64,000 nt of DNA. It comes from Bacillus pumilus. GTDB taxonomy: Bacteria > Bacillota > Bacilli > Bacillales > Bacillaceae. The translations under genes were made by a program, and so were the position numbers. This document shows, one piece after another, positions 18,198-26,128 of the stretch. Under the pieces are notes generated by a model that did no database searches, had not been told where the DNA came from, and saw only the letters and a list, made by a program, of their open reading frames with translations. Where the stretch lies: contig NZ_CP047089.1 in assembly GCF_009937765.1 (NCBI RefSeq), positions 2,230,272 to 2,294,271 on the forward strand. The letters are read 5' to 3'. Within the stretch, counting starts at the first letter, position 1. The number at the start of each line of letters is the position of its first letter.

Positions 18198-18974
18198 ATG
18201 AACTTTTCTTTAGAAGGCCGTAATATCGTGGTAATGGGTGTTGCCAACAAACGAAGCATCGCTTGGGGAATTGCTCGCTCACTTCACGAAGCTGGAGCTC
18301 GTTTGATTTTTACTTATGTTGGAGATCGTCTTGCTGAATCTGTAAAAGAACTTGCAAGCACACTTGAGCGCGATGATTCAATCATTCTTCCATGTGACGT
18401 GACAAGTGATGAAGAAATCGAAAAATGTTTCGCTACAATTAAAGAAAAAGTACAAGTCATTCATGGCGTTGCGCATGCGATTGCATTTGCAAACAAAGAA
18501 GAACTTGTCGGTGAATACTTAAATACAAATCGTGAAGGGTTCCTTTTGGCGCACAATATTAGTGCATACTCATTAACGGCTGTAGCAAAAGCAGCACGTC
18601 CATTGATGACAGAAGGCGGGAGCATCGTCACGCTTACATACCTAGGCGGAGAGCGTGTAGTTTCTAACTACAACGTAATGGGTGTAGCAAAAGCGGCACT
18701 TGAAGCAAGTGTGAAATACTTAGCAGCTGATTTAGGCGCAGAAGGTATCCGTGTGAATAGTATTTCTGCTGGCCCAATTCGTACGCTGTCTGCAAAAGGC
18801 ATCAGTGGCTTCAATACCATTCTGAAGGATATTGAAGAGCGTGCACCGCTTCGCCGTACAACGACTCCTGAAGAAGTTGGCGATACAGCTCTATTCTTAT
18901 TCAGCGATCTATCACGCGGCATGACAGGTGAGAATCTGCATGTTGATTCTGGCTTCCATATCATTGCTCGCTAA
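18198..18974 (+). CDS. fabI: Enoyl-[acyl-carrier-protein] reductase FabI
   Basis: FabI carries out the last reduction in each fatty-acid elongation cycle. The 258-residue short-chain dehydrogenase-like protein begins with the variant cofactor motif MGVANKRSIAWGIARSL and contains the catalytic Tyr-X6-Lys as YNVMGVAK, followed by NSISAGPIRTLSAKGI (the substrate loop). This is the NADH-type triclosan-sensitive class. A strong AGGAGG precedes the ATG. Confidence 0.97.
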   Translation: MNFSLEGRNIVVMGVANKRSIAWGIARSLHEAGARLIFTYVGDRLAESVKELASTLERDDSIILPCDVTSDEEIEKCFATIKEKVQVIHGVAHAIAFANKEELVGEYLNTNREGFLLAHNISAYSLTAVAKAARPLMTEGGSIVTLTYLGGERVVSNYNVMGVAKAALEASVKYLAADLGAEGIRVNSISAGPIRTLSAKGISGFNTILKDIEERAPLRRTTTPEEVGDTALFLFSDLSRGMTGENLHVDSGFHIIAR

Positions 18975-18988
18975 ACAAATAAATGATT

Positions 18989-19024
18989 TGCAGCATACCG
19001 AATGAAGGTATGCTGTTTTTTTAT
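18989..19024 (+). terminator. Terminator after fabI
   Basis: CAGCATACC and GGTATGCTG form a nine-base stem with a loop of about seven, followed by T7. Confidence 0.85.
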
Positions 19025-19088
19025 TTTTCTTCTGATTTGAGGCGTCCGCTCATATATATAAGGAATGAATCATTCAGGAGGGATTAGT

Positions 19089-19703
19089 ATGTCAAATAAA
19101 GGTGATGAGAACCAGAAGCCGCTTATGTATATTGTTCAGCCGAGCTATGATGAATCAATGCCAGCCATGCAAAATATCGTAAGAAAACGAAAGAAATCAG
19201 AAAAACCACAAGAAATGTCTAAGAGTAAAAAAGACAAGATGGAAGAAAGTACGCGCGAGGACCCCGTTGCTCAAGAAATCGAAAAGAAAAAAGAAGCCGA
19301 GCCGCCTGCGCGTCAGCAAGTGCAAGACATGATTCAAGAAACAGATCTTACCCAAGAAGAAGACATCACGAAAGAACCAGAGCTTATACAAGAACAAAAA
19401 CCCGAGCGAGAAGAGGAAAAGCCGCCAGAAGGTGTATTTCATGAAACAAAAGAAGAACCTAGAAGAAAACGAGTGAAAAAGCCTTTAAGTCAGATGAGTA
19501 TTGACGAAAAAGTCGATTTTCTCACAAGCCTGCCTCATAATATGCCAAGAGCCCTTTGCTTGATTGAAGCTGATGGTAAAACATATAGAGGGATTATTAT
19601 GGATCGAAAAGAAGATACAGTGGTCATTCGAACAGCGGGCGGGGGAAATCCAGTTGAATTAGCAATAGATGACATTTCCTCGATTCATCCGCTTGGTTTT
19701 TAA
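19089..19703 (+). CDS. cotO: Spore coat protein CotO
   Basis: The N terminus (KPLMYIVQPSYDESMPAMQNIVRKRK) matches CotO, a late spore-coat morphogenetic protein. The middle is a highly charged Glu/Lys repeat-like region (residues about 30-150). The C-terminal 55 residues (MSIDEKVDFLTSLPHNMPRALCLIEADGKTYRGIIMDR) form the conserved coat-protein domain shared with CotO relatives. The start at 19089 follows GGAGGGATT. In B. subtilis cotO is sigma-K dependent and sits beside cotZYXWV; those genes are absent here. Confidence 0.87.
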   Translation: MSNKGDENQKPLMYIVQPSYDESMPAMQNIVRKRKKSEKPQEMSKSKKDKMEESTREDPVAQEIEKKKEAEPPARQQVQDMIQETDLTQEEDITKEPELIQEQKPEREEEKPPEGVFHETKEEPRRKRVKKPLSQMSIDEKVDFLTSLPHNMPRALCLIEADGKTYRGIIMDRKEDTVVIRTAGGGNPVELAIDDISSIHPLGF

Positions 19704-19710
19704 CAAATAA

Positions 19711-19735
19711 AAAAAGTCCCATAGAGGGACTTTCA
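19711..19735 (+). terminator. Hairpin after cotO
   Basis: AAAGTCCC and GGGACTTT form an eight-base stem. The expected T-run is replaced at 19734 by the border of the insertion relic, so only CAGATTG follows. It looks like half of an original terminator. Confidence 0.5.
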
Positions 19736-19841
19736 GATTGTAGAGAAACTCATGTTTTTCTACAGGCTTTTTTATTTTCATCGTAATTATGATGGATGAG
19801 ATTTAATGAAAAAGGCCTCCCACACACCTAGCCTAGCTTCG

Positions 19842-19913
19842 CTAGGTGTGTGGCAATCCTAAAGCCACTACTTCTAATTGATTTCTTCTTTCTTCTTCAC
19901 GTTTCGATAACAT
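19842..19913 (-). pseudogene. Truncated IS1182-like transposase start
   Basis: The product is 23 residues, beginning MLSKREEERRNQLEVVALG and then ending at a TAG formed by the 13-bp stem. Full-length IS1182-type transposases begin with very similar MLSK...RNQLEMVALEQLVP sequences, so the frame has been cut at about residue 19. GGGGGAT precedes the ATG. It is presumably non-functional. Confidence 0.5.
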
Positions 19914-19958
19914 GTTTATCCCCCACAGATTATTGTTATTACCCTTATTATACAAAAA

Positions 19959-19984
19959 AGCTTGTAGACTTTGTCTACAAGCTG
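19959..19984 (-). terminator. Terminator after csaA formed by the element end
   Basis: On the minus strand AGCTTGTAGAC and GTCTACAAGCT form an 11-base stem with a three-base loop, followed by T6. It is the right inverted-repeat end of the relic and now acts as a candidate terminator for csaA. Confidence 0.6.
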
Positions 19985-20014
19985 AGACATCTTCTTAGGA
20001 AGATGTCTTTTTTC
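19985..20014 (+). terminator. Plus-strand terminator before csaA
   Basis: AGACATCTTC and GAAGATGTCT form a ten-base stem with a TTAG loop, followed by T6. On the plus strand it would stop transcription from cotO or the element. Confidence 0.65.
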
Positions 20015-20347
20015 TTACCCTATTTTTGTTCCATTCTCAACCGGTTCATCTGTCGCTAGTAAAACCACGTCTTCTTTTGACGGCATGCCACCTAAGACAA
20101 GCACTTCTGATTTGAACCCAGCAATTCTTCTTGGCGGAAAATTCACGACCGCTACGATTTGTTTGCCAGTAAGATTCTCTGCTGTATAACGCTTTGTGAG
20201 CTGAGCACTAGATTGCTTTACACCAATTTCTTCACCAAAATCAATCTTTAGCTTCAACGCAGGCACTCTTGCCTCTGCAAAAAATTCTGCTTCTATGATC
20301 GTCCCAACGCGAATATCTAACGCCAAAAACTGTTCAATATCTGCCAT
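20015..20347 (-). CDS. csaA: Secretion-related chaperone CsaA
   Basis: This 110-residue protein consists of one tRNA-binding (EMAP II-like) OB-fold domain: [31 protein letters not shown], then [24 protein letters not shown]. CsaA dimers have chaperone-like activity and interact with SecA and preproteins in B. subtilis. GGGGAGAGG precedes the ATG. It stands alone with terminators downstream. Confidence 0.93.
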   Translation of the reverse strand: MADIEQFLALDIRVGTIIEAEFFAEARVPALKLKIDFGEEIGVKQSSAQLTKRYTAENLTGKQIVAVVNFPPRRIAGFKSEVLVLGGMPSKEDVVLLATDEPVENGTKIG

Positions 20348-20576
20348 CTGCCTCTCTCCCCTTCATAAAAGGTAACGTAATCTATTGATTATTCATTGTA
20401 GCACATTCATTTTGTCATCGAGGAGGTTCAAAAAGCCTACAAAGCGTTAAATCACTTTTTAGTTTACATAATAATTTTATGGTCATGTATTAAATATTTG
20501 CATCATAAAAATGATTTCGGTAGAATGGCAAATAATCCTACTGCTTCCTCTCGAATACTTTTGGGAGGGTTCACAC

Positions 20577-21056
20577 TTGTTTACGTTATCAGATATGTGG
20601 ACGTTTTGCTGGTCGTTTTTTGTTATTCTTCCTATTGTTGCCATCCTGCATCAACTTGGCCATATTTTGGTTGCGTGGATGTTTGGAGCAAAGGTTTCTT
20701 TTGCTCTTGGCAGAGGTAAAAAAGTGTTGAAAGTCGGCGTCGTTGAAATTAGACGAATCTATTTTTTAGATGCATTTTGCCACTATGAAGAAATGAGAAA
20801 AAACAACCGATTGTCTCACATTCTTGTCTACCTAGGCGGATCATTATGCAACTTGCTCAGTGTTCTCATACTGAACACAATGATCGCCAATGATTTCCTG
20901 CCAGAGCACCAATTTTTCTATCAATTTGCTTACTTCTCAGTCTACTATGTATTTTTTGCACTTCTGCCAGTCCAGTATGCAGATCATCATCCGAGTGATG
21001 GGCAAGCGATTGTGAACATTATTCGGCACGGTGAACCATGTGACATCATTGACTAA
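20577..21056 (+). CDS. Peptidase-M50-like integral membrane protein with HQLGH motif
   Basis: About 160 residues with four hydrophobic segments. The second part of helix one contains LHQLGHILVAWMFGAKVSFALGRGKK, which corresponds in position and surroundings to the HExxH-(A/V)-W zinc motif of site-2 proteases, but the catalytic glutamate is glutamine. A second-metal-ligand-like segment near the C terminus reads LLPVQYADHHPSDGQAI, resembling the NPDG/xDG motif (SDGQ). A TTG at 20577 behind GGGAGGG is the best start; the frame extends to 20511. The 3' end overlaps convergent yndJ by 11 bases. Activity, if any, is unknown. Confidence 0.7.
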   Translation: MFTLSDMWTFCWSFFVILPIVAILHQLGHILVAWMFGAKVSFALGRGKKVLKVGVVEIRRIYFLDAFCHYEEMRKNNRLSHILVYLGGSLCNLLSVLILNTMIANDFLPEHQFFYQFAYFSVYYVFFALLPVQYADHHPSDGQAIVNIIRHGEPCDIID

Positions 21057-22680
21057 CATGATGACTTTCACTGTCAATTTGATAATGAATCGTTAAAAAA
21101 GGAATACCGAAAAGCTTCATTTGATGTACCGCTGTGAGACTTTGATCCGTCTCCGGTTTCATATGAAAGCTTTCTTCCATTGGCAGTTGCATGGTGATAA
21201 AAGGCGTATGCAAATACAATCCTTCGTCACCGGTACTGCCTTTTGGACATGTACTTTTTAATATAAAATCTTCTTTCTCATTAAAAGGCCTTAAAATAGC
21301 TGTCAGTTGAGAATATGGAAGCGGCAGCGCAATATTCATATAACCCGTAGCTGCATCGTGATGAAGAGCATATAGTGCAAAAAAGACTTGCTCTCCTTTT
21401 ACATTGTGCCGTATCCAAGCCCGAACATTTTTCCTTTCTTCCTTCGGATGTTGAAATCTAATCAGACGTCCCTTCATTTCATATGGATGACGAGATAACC
21501 CCAAAAAAAGCTGCCCTATTTGCTTAAATAGTGGTTGAAGTAAAAAGACGAACGGCCTTATCCACCAATGAAAGCTGACGGCCGCTTTTAATGTAAAAGC
21601 CATAGGATCTTCATAAAATCTGCGAATCACAGGTGACACCCTATCAGCTGAAAATGTCGTTCCATTTAATTCATCAAGCGAATCGACTAAACCCAGCTTC
21701 TCAGGGTTATGCACACTTTCCTCTTGAAAAGAAATCATTTGAAACCGGCCATGCACTTTCGAAATCGGAAAGTTCTTCTGCTTTAATTGATCCTTCGGCC
21801 CTTCAATCAGCCAGCCAATCAAACCTGGCAATATCACAAAAAAAGCATTGATACTGCCATGAAACCAAATCATCTGATCAATGCTAATGTAGGTCACACG
21901 CATCAGCATCCCAGCGGAATATAGAAGTGATAACACGATCGTCCCCATTAAAACTAAGCTAGAAAACACAACAAGACCTTTTGCCAAAGTTGACCGGAAT
22001 CTTGTTTTCATACAAAGGATGCCATATATGTAGAGGGCCACCACATAAAGTATGACACTGAACGTATCAAATAGACGGGAAAAGCTAATCCCCACAGCAA
22101 TCATTACAGGCGACAGCAAAATCACCCATCCCGCCGCTTTGTATAAAGCTCTTTCATTTGCTTGCTGCCGTCCTAAAAATCCATAAAAAAGCGGGATAAA
22201 AAAAGCAGAATAATGAAAATGAATAACGGTCAAAAGAACAATAATCGGCGAAAATGTCATCACCTGTATATCTGCTGTATAAAGCCAAAACCATAGCCCG
22301 CCTAAAGCAAGATACATCCATGCGCCATCAATCATCAGCTCATGTAGCGGGAAGATTCCTCTTTTCAGCAAACGAGAAAATCTAAATAACGCCAATAAGA
22401 TTGTATATAAAAGCCATCCCGATGCGAACCAAGCAGAATGATAGATAAAAGCAGCAGTTGCACAAAGAGAAGCTAATGGAAAGGCTTTCATTAAAAACCC
22501 GATCAGCCTCTCTTCCTTGTGTTTCTTCCCTTCTTTCTCAAAAAAGTGTAAGGCGGTGGGAAGAAAAAATAGAATGGCCAAGAGAACAAAAAATTCTGCT
22601 ATCAGACCTGTCATGAAACGAGTGGCGATAAAATAAGACATGAAGATCAGACTGGATGCCAAATGCCACTTATTCATCAT
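21046..22680 (-). CDS. yndJ: YndJ-like polytopic membrane protein
   Basis: The N-terminal about 320 residues contain nine or ten hydrophobic helices, and the C-terminal about 220 residues are soluble. The size and the neighbours (a DUF4166 protein and an SRPBCC/DoxX-like protein upstream on the same strand) correspond to B. subtilis yndG-yndH-yndJ, all of unknown function. The start at 22680 follows AAAGGA and overlaps the yndH end by 11 bases, so the genes are coupled. No catalytic motif was recognised. Confidence 0.75.
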   Translation of the reverse strand: MMNKWHLASSLIFMSYFIATRFMTGLIAEFFVLLAILFFLPTALHFFEKEGKKHKEERLIGFLMKAFPLASLCATAAFIYHSAWFASGWLLYTILLALFRFSRLLKRGIFPLHELMIDGAWMYLALGGLWFWLYTADIQVMTFSPIIVLLTVIHFHYSAFFIPLFYGFLGRQQANERALYKAAGWVILLSPVMIAVGISFSRLFDTFSVILYVVALYIYGILCMKTRFRSTLAKGLVVFSSLVLMGTIVLSLLYSAGMLMRVTYISIDQMIWFHGSINAFFVILPGLIGWLIEGPKDQLKQKNFPISKVHGRFQMISFQEESVHNPEKLGLVDSLDELNGTTFSADRVSPVIRRFYEDPMAFTLKAAVSFHWWIRPFVFLLQPLFKQIGQLFLGLSRHPYEMKGRLIRFQHPKEERKNVRAWIRHNVKGEQVFFALYALHHDAATGYMNIALPLPYSQLTAILRPFNEKEDFILKSTCPKGSTGDEGLYLHTPFITMQLPMEESFHMKPETDQSLTAVHQMKLFGIPFLTIHYQIDSESHHVSQ

Positions 22681-23275
22681 GAGACATCCTTTCTGTAAAA
22701 CGACCTTTATATGTAAAAAGAGTACCAAACAGGCGATTTTTCACGTGGACATAAATGGTATATTCACCTGCATACTCATCGTAGCCTTCTGTTACATCTG
22801 ACACACCATAAAGCCATGAAGGCAGCGGACATTCTCTTCCGAACATCAAAAACTTCTGCCGGCCGGATTGGATGTGCAAGAAGCCATGCTTTGTTACTGT
22901 AAAATGAAGCTCTGACACAAGAAGTCTAGGCTTTCCAAAATAGTCTAGTACGGTATGACTCTCCTGATCAATGATCATATCTGCATCAAAGTGCCGCTCC
23001 TTCTTTGGGAAATAAAACGTTCGATACCAGTGCATCCCTTCCTCCCCCTTATTTGTCACAAAGGGCTCGTTGACAATTTGGAAAGGAATGTTTTCCCCTC
23101 TCTCTGGGAAAAAACAACGAAATAGTGGACCCATTCTGAAGATCAATCGAATGAGTCTTGACCCGCCGCCTATTTCTTCCATAGTACCTTCAGCAGTAAA
23201 TGCGCGGTTGTATCTCTCTTTTAGTTTTGGATGCAGTTTATCGTAATCCTTTACTTGATGACGATGAACGACCAT
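22670..23275 (-). CDS. yndH: DUF4166 domain protein, YndH-like
   Basis: A 201-residue soluble protein of DUF4166 type: YNRAFTAEGTMEEIGGGSRLIRLI near the start, MHWYRTFYFPKKERHFDADMI in the middle and SDVTEGYDEYAGEYTIYVHVKNRLFGTLFTYKGRF near the end. The start at 23275 is chosen from GGGGAGG five bases upstream; an in-frame ATG at 23311 would overlap yndG further. In several bacteria DUF4166 is fused to SDR-type proteins. Function unknown. Confidence 0.75.
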   Translation of the reverse strand: MVVHRHQVKDYDKLHPKLKERYNRAFTAEGTMEEIGGGSRLIRLIFRMGPLFRCFFPERGENIPFQIVNEPFVTNKGEEGMHWYRTFYFPKKERHFDADMIIDQESHTVLDYFGKPRLLVSELHFTVTKHGFLHIQSGRQKFLMFGRECPLPSWLYGVSDVTEGYDEYAGEYTIYVHVKNRLFGTLFTYKGRFTERMSHDE

Positions 23276-24119
23276 GTCTACCTCCCCTTTTTCGTTTGAT
23301 GGAAAATACATCTACACAATCTTTTAAATTGAACATACCTGCAATCGACAAAATCAAAAATGCACTCATCACAAGCGGTTCATGAAGCGTCGTTTGCGGA
23401 GATAGAATTCCTATACAAAGCATCATGAGAAGAAACATACTTTGTAAAATGAAGAGATATTTCTTTGATAATTTGGGCATTAGCCATGCTACGCCTAAAA
23501 GCGCATAAAACAATCGAAAACTCATGCTATGATCAAAAGCCGAATGTGAAAAAGGAATGATCGCTTGGCATAGCCAGACGATGGCAAACAGCAAACAAAT
23601 CCCGTAATGAGCAAGTGTTCTCTCTAGTAATAACCGGGGATGCGTTCCCTTTTCAAGCCACGTCTTTAATGCACCAAAACTAAAGGCTGTCATAAATCCA
23701 ATCATTGGGCGAAAAAGAATCTTGTCTGCCCATGTCCATCCTTTTCCTTCTTTCGTTTTGTAATCAAATTGCGTTTGAAACACAATGTGGTCGCTTGTTT
23801 TTATATACTTCCAGTAACCGCTGCCTTCTTTGATAAAAGACAATGGGTGTGACGATTTGAAATTTAGTGAGGATGCCCGCTCATTCCGTTCATCCATCAT
23901 TCTTGTTCGATAAGCTCCTGTCCCTGTGACACTTAAACCAAACCCAAGATGCTTTTCATACAAAAAGGATTGGGGTTGTTCGTTTTGAGGTTCATTTAAT
24001 GAAATGGTTGAAAAACGCAAATCCCATTGTTCATGAAGCTTTGGATTTTGCGTATGTTCCCATACTTTCTCTATCGGTGCATGAATGGTTGTTTCCACAT
24101 AAACAGGCTTTCTTTTCAT
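23238..24119 (-). CDS. yndG: SRPBCC plus DoxX-like membrane protein, YndG-like
   Basis: The first about 150 residues form an SRPBCC (START-like) lipid- or ligand-binding domain (KPVYVETTIHAPIEKVWEHTQNPKLHEQWDLRF). The remainder has four hydrophobic helices (LAHYGICLLFAIVWLCQAIIPF onward) like DoxX-family proteins. It is the first gene of the yndGHJ set and overlaps yndH by 38 bases. Homology to YndG is based on architecture and context. No terminator separates the three genes. Confidence 0.72.
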   Translation of the reverse strand: MKRKPVYVETTIHAPIEKVWEHTQNPKLHEQWDLRFSTISLNEPQNEQPQSFLYEKHLGFGLSVTGTGAYRTRMMDERNERASSLNFKSSHPLSFIKEGSGYWKYIKTSDHIVFQTQFDYKTKEGKGWTWADKILFRPMIGFMTAFSFGALKTWLEKGTHPRLLLERTLAHYGICLLFAIVWLCQAIIPFSHSAFDHSMSFRLFYALLGVAWLMPKLSKKYLFILQSMFLLMMLCIGILSPQTTLHEPLVMSAFLILSIAGMFNLKDCVDVFSIKRKRGGRHGRSSSSSKGLR

Positions 24120-24253
24120 CTGCCTCTACTCCTCTATGTGAATTGTTTCACATAATAATCATAACATGTTTCACAAAACTGTCAAATGTTTATTCTTTTT
24201 TTGACAAAAAATTGGTTCAAGATGGCCGCCTCTTTAACATATCGATTCACTAC

Positions 24254-24283
24254 CAAAAAAAGACCTGTCAATAAGACAGATCT
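24254..24283 (-). terminator. Terminator after the TetR gene
   Basis: On the minus strand AGATCTGTC and GACAGGTCT pair around a short loop, followed by T7. The TetR stop codon lies within the stem. Confidence 0.75.
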
Positions 24284-24840
24284 TCTTTTTGCAACACACC
24301 TGAGATATAAAGCTTGACCGCATAGCTCACACTCTCTTCAAGCTGTTCTTTTCGTTGAAATCCCTTTTTATTTGAAATATCACCAAAGCCGTGCAATAAG
24401 CTTCTTAATCCTCTGACCACATGTGTCATCTCTTCTTCTTTGACACCAAAACGGGTCATGATCGATTGGACAAATTCAACAAGGCGCTCGGCCTCACTTC
24501 TTACTTTTTTGTCCTCCATATGTGAAAAGGCTGCTTCATAAAGACCTGGATGTTCGCGGACAAATTGAACATACTGTTTGGCAAAGGCTAACACAGCTCC
24601 TTCTTTATCCAGCCCCTCTGTTACGTGTATGCCTTTTTCACGTAGCATGGTCAGTCCTTTTTCTGCGAGTGCCGCCTGAATTTCCTGAAGACCAGATACA
24701 TGATTATAAAGGGAAGGTGGTCTGATGTTCAGTCTTTTAGACAATGTAGCAATGGTCAAAGCAGAAAAACCCTCTTCATCAACAAGTGCGGCTGCAGTAT
24801 CAATGATTTTTTCTTGCGTGATTCCCATTCTTGGAGACAC
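24268..24840 (-). CDS. TetR-family regulator with WHG-type C-terminal domain
   Basis: An N-terminal TetR helix-turn-helix (KIIDTAAALVDEEGFSALTIATLSKRLNIRPPSLYNHVSG, residues about 11-50) is followed by a ligand-binding domain whose end (RGLRSLLHGFGDISNKKGFQ) is typical of TetR_C_33/WHG regulators. The start is GTG at 24840, four bases behind the metallo-hydrolase stop with GGGGAGCAG upstream. It is co-transcribed with that hydrolase and presumably controls it through the paired palindromes upstream. Confidence 0.85.
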   Translation of the reverse strand: MSPRMGITQEKIIDTAAALVDEEGFSALTIATLSKRLNIRPPSLYNHVSGLQEIQAALAEKGLTMLREKGIHVTEGLDKEGAVLAFAKQYVQFVREHPGLYEAAFSHMEDKKVRSEAERLVEFVQSIMTRFGVKEEEMTHVVRGLRSLLHGFGDISNKKGFQRKEQLEESVSYAVKLYISGVLQKEDLSY

Positions 24841-24843
24841 GGT

Positions 24844-25563
24844 TTACTGCTCCCCTTTCTTCAGCTGCTGCTGCCTTTTATGAACGGCAGCTTGAAGCTT
24901 TTCATGAGGTTCTATGATGAGATCGCCATGTCCTGCAGCAAGACAGGATAGGCGAAGTGCCAGTAATTTTTCGGCGCTTTTGAGTGCAGTTTCTGCATCC
25001 CATGTAGCAAAAGCCGGGAAAGGGAAAGTCCAGCGAAGTTCACCCGTGACCGATAAGCCGCCTTTTGTTACAAGGGCATCACCGGCTATCACAATTTTTG
25101 ACCTTTCATCGTATAAAGAAATGCTACCAGGTGTGTGCCCTGGTGTCGAAATGACTTTCAGCGGTCCAATCTCATCCCCTTCTTCGACAAGCACATCCGG
25201 TTTTGTACGAATATGTTTCGAAAAACTGCCTTTGATTTTTTGATGGGGTTCGCCAGGAAGTAAGGACAAGTCACCCTCAAATAGGCGGGCATCGCGTTTT
25301 GATAAATAGACGACAGCCTCTGGAAAAACCTTTTTCACTTCATCTAATGCGCCGATATGATCCATATGACTATGAGTAAGAATAATTTTGTTAATAGGCT
25401 TGTTCTTTTGTCGAGCAAATTCGATGATCGGGTTTGCTGCCATTTTTAACGCAGCATCAATTAAGATCAGTCCATTCTCTTCCTCAAAAACATAACAGTT
25501 TACCGGGAATAATCTTGGCATTAATGTGAGCTGGTGCAGACGGTCAAAAGTTGTCAATCTCAT
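24844..25563 (-). CDS. Metallo-beta-lactamase-fold hydrolase
   Basis: A 239-residue protein with the HxHxDH zinc motif as THSHMDHIG (about residue 74), later TPGHTPGS and AGDALV, and a terminal AAGHGD. This is the glyoxalase II/MBL-fold type; lactonase, thioesterase or glyoxalase-like activity are all possible. The start at 25563 follows GGGGGACAC; upstream in-frame codons to 25659 belong to the operator and to the yobU end. Substrate unknown; the linked TetR regulator may respond to it. Confidence 0.85.
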   Translation of the reverse strand: MRLTTFDRLHQLTLMPRLFPVNCYVFEEENGLILIDAALKMAANPIIEFARQKNKPINKIILTHSHMDHIGALDEVKKVFPEAVVYLSKRDARLFEGDLSLLPGEPHQKIKGSFSKHIRTKPDVLVEEGDEIGPLKVISTPGHTPGSISLYDERSKIVIAGDALVTKGGLSVTGELRWTFPFPAFATWDAETALKSAEKLLALRLSCLAAGHGDLIIEPHEKLQAAVHKRQQQLKKGEQ

Positions 25564-25575
25564 CAAGTGTCCCCC

Positions 25576-25622
25576 TAAAACTAATATTGTTAGTTTTATA
25601 TTAACTAATACTATTAGTTTTA
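25576..25622. promoter_or_regulatory. Paired palindromes, probable TetR operators
   Basis: Two near-perfect palindromes lie side by side: AAAACTAATATTGTTAGTTTT (25577-25597) and AACTAATACTATTAGTT (25603-25619). They share the half-site ACTAAT and lie 13-60 bases upstream of the metallo-hydrolase start, the position expected for autoregulation by the downstream TetR gene. The second palindrome contains the yobU stop codon region. Confidence 0.7.
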
Positions 25623-26074
25623 GCAAGCATTTTTTCATCAACCGCAATATAAATATCAATTTGCGCTTCTTTTGGGTCTAAAGATCTTTCGTCATACCAT
25701 TCAAAATCGCCTGTATATGTGCGGTAATGGCGCTCATCCCACGTCCAAATTTGCTGCCATGTTTCCAATACGACCTCTTCAATCGGTCCCTTTCTCGTTC
25801 GGAATTTTGCGTAGGTGGACGCAGGAATCTCTATAACTTGTTCTAACTGCTGATCCACGAATTGTCCAGCCGTAAATAAATAAGAGCCATGCTCATCTTT
25901 TTCATAATCTGAATACAATCCTATGACGGGCGCTTGCCCTCCGTGAAGCTGCTGCGCAAAAAATTGCTGCCAGAGTGGAGCAATCTTTCGCTCTTTTGTT
26001 TGCTCCATTTCGTTTGTTGTTCGAACAGATAACCCTTTTATCCATTTTTTCTCTAATGTCACGATATCGTACAT
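25601..26074 (-). CDS. yobU: GyrI-like effector-binding protein YobU
   Basis: A 157-residue stand-alone AraC effector-binding (GyrI-like) domain: LSVRTTNEMEQ..., APVIGLYSDYEKDEHGSYLFTAG, EQVIEIPASTYAKFRTRKGP, TWDERHYRTYTGDFEWYDERS and IDIYIAVDEK. It is placed as YobU because a WYL regulator gene of YobV type is directly upstream, the same pair as in B. subtilis. It may bind a small molecule; no DNA-binding domain is present. Confidence 0.82.
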   Translation of the reverse strand: MYDIVTLEKKWIKGLSVRTTNEMEQTKERKIAPLWQQFFAQQLHGGQAPVIGLYSDYEKDEHGSYLFTAGQFVDQQLEQVIEIPASTYAKFRTRKGPIEEVVLETWQQIWTWDERHYRTYTGDFEWYDERSLDPKEAQIDIYIAVDEKMLAKTNSIS

Positions 26075-26128
26075 ACATTCTCATCTCCTTTTTTTCTATC
26101 ATATAAAAAGAAACCTGACAACACTGTG

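Larger units (their letters stand above)
19734..19984 (-). mobile_element. Relic or miniature element of an IS1182-type insertion sequence
   Basis: The two ends are imperfect inverted repeats: reading inward, CAGATTGTAGAGAAA...TCTACAGGCTTTTTT on the left and CAGCTTGTAGACAAA-G-TCTACAAGCTTTTTT on the right. Each end also forms its own hairpin. Inside, on the minus strand, is a 23-codon frame with a ribosome binding site whose product resembles the start of IS1182-family transposases. A 13-bp perfect stem (19820-19832 with 19841-19853) follows it. At 251 bp the element cannot encode a transposase, so it is a deletion derivative. Family assignment comes from memory of the N-terminal sequence. Confidence 0.6.

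Noticed and set aside
19820..19853. 13-bp perfect stem considered as an independent terminator or riboregulator
   Set aside because: It lacks an adjacent T-run on either strand and lies inside the insertion relic, so it is treated as part of that element.
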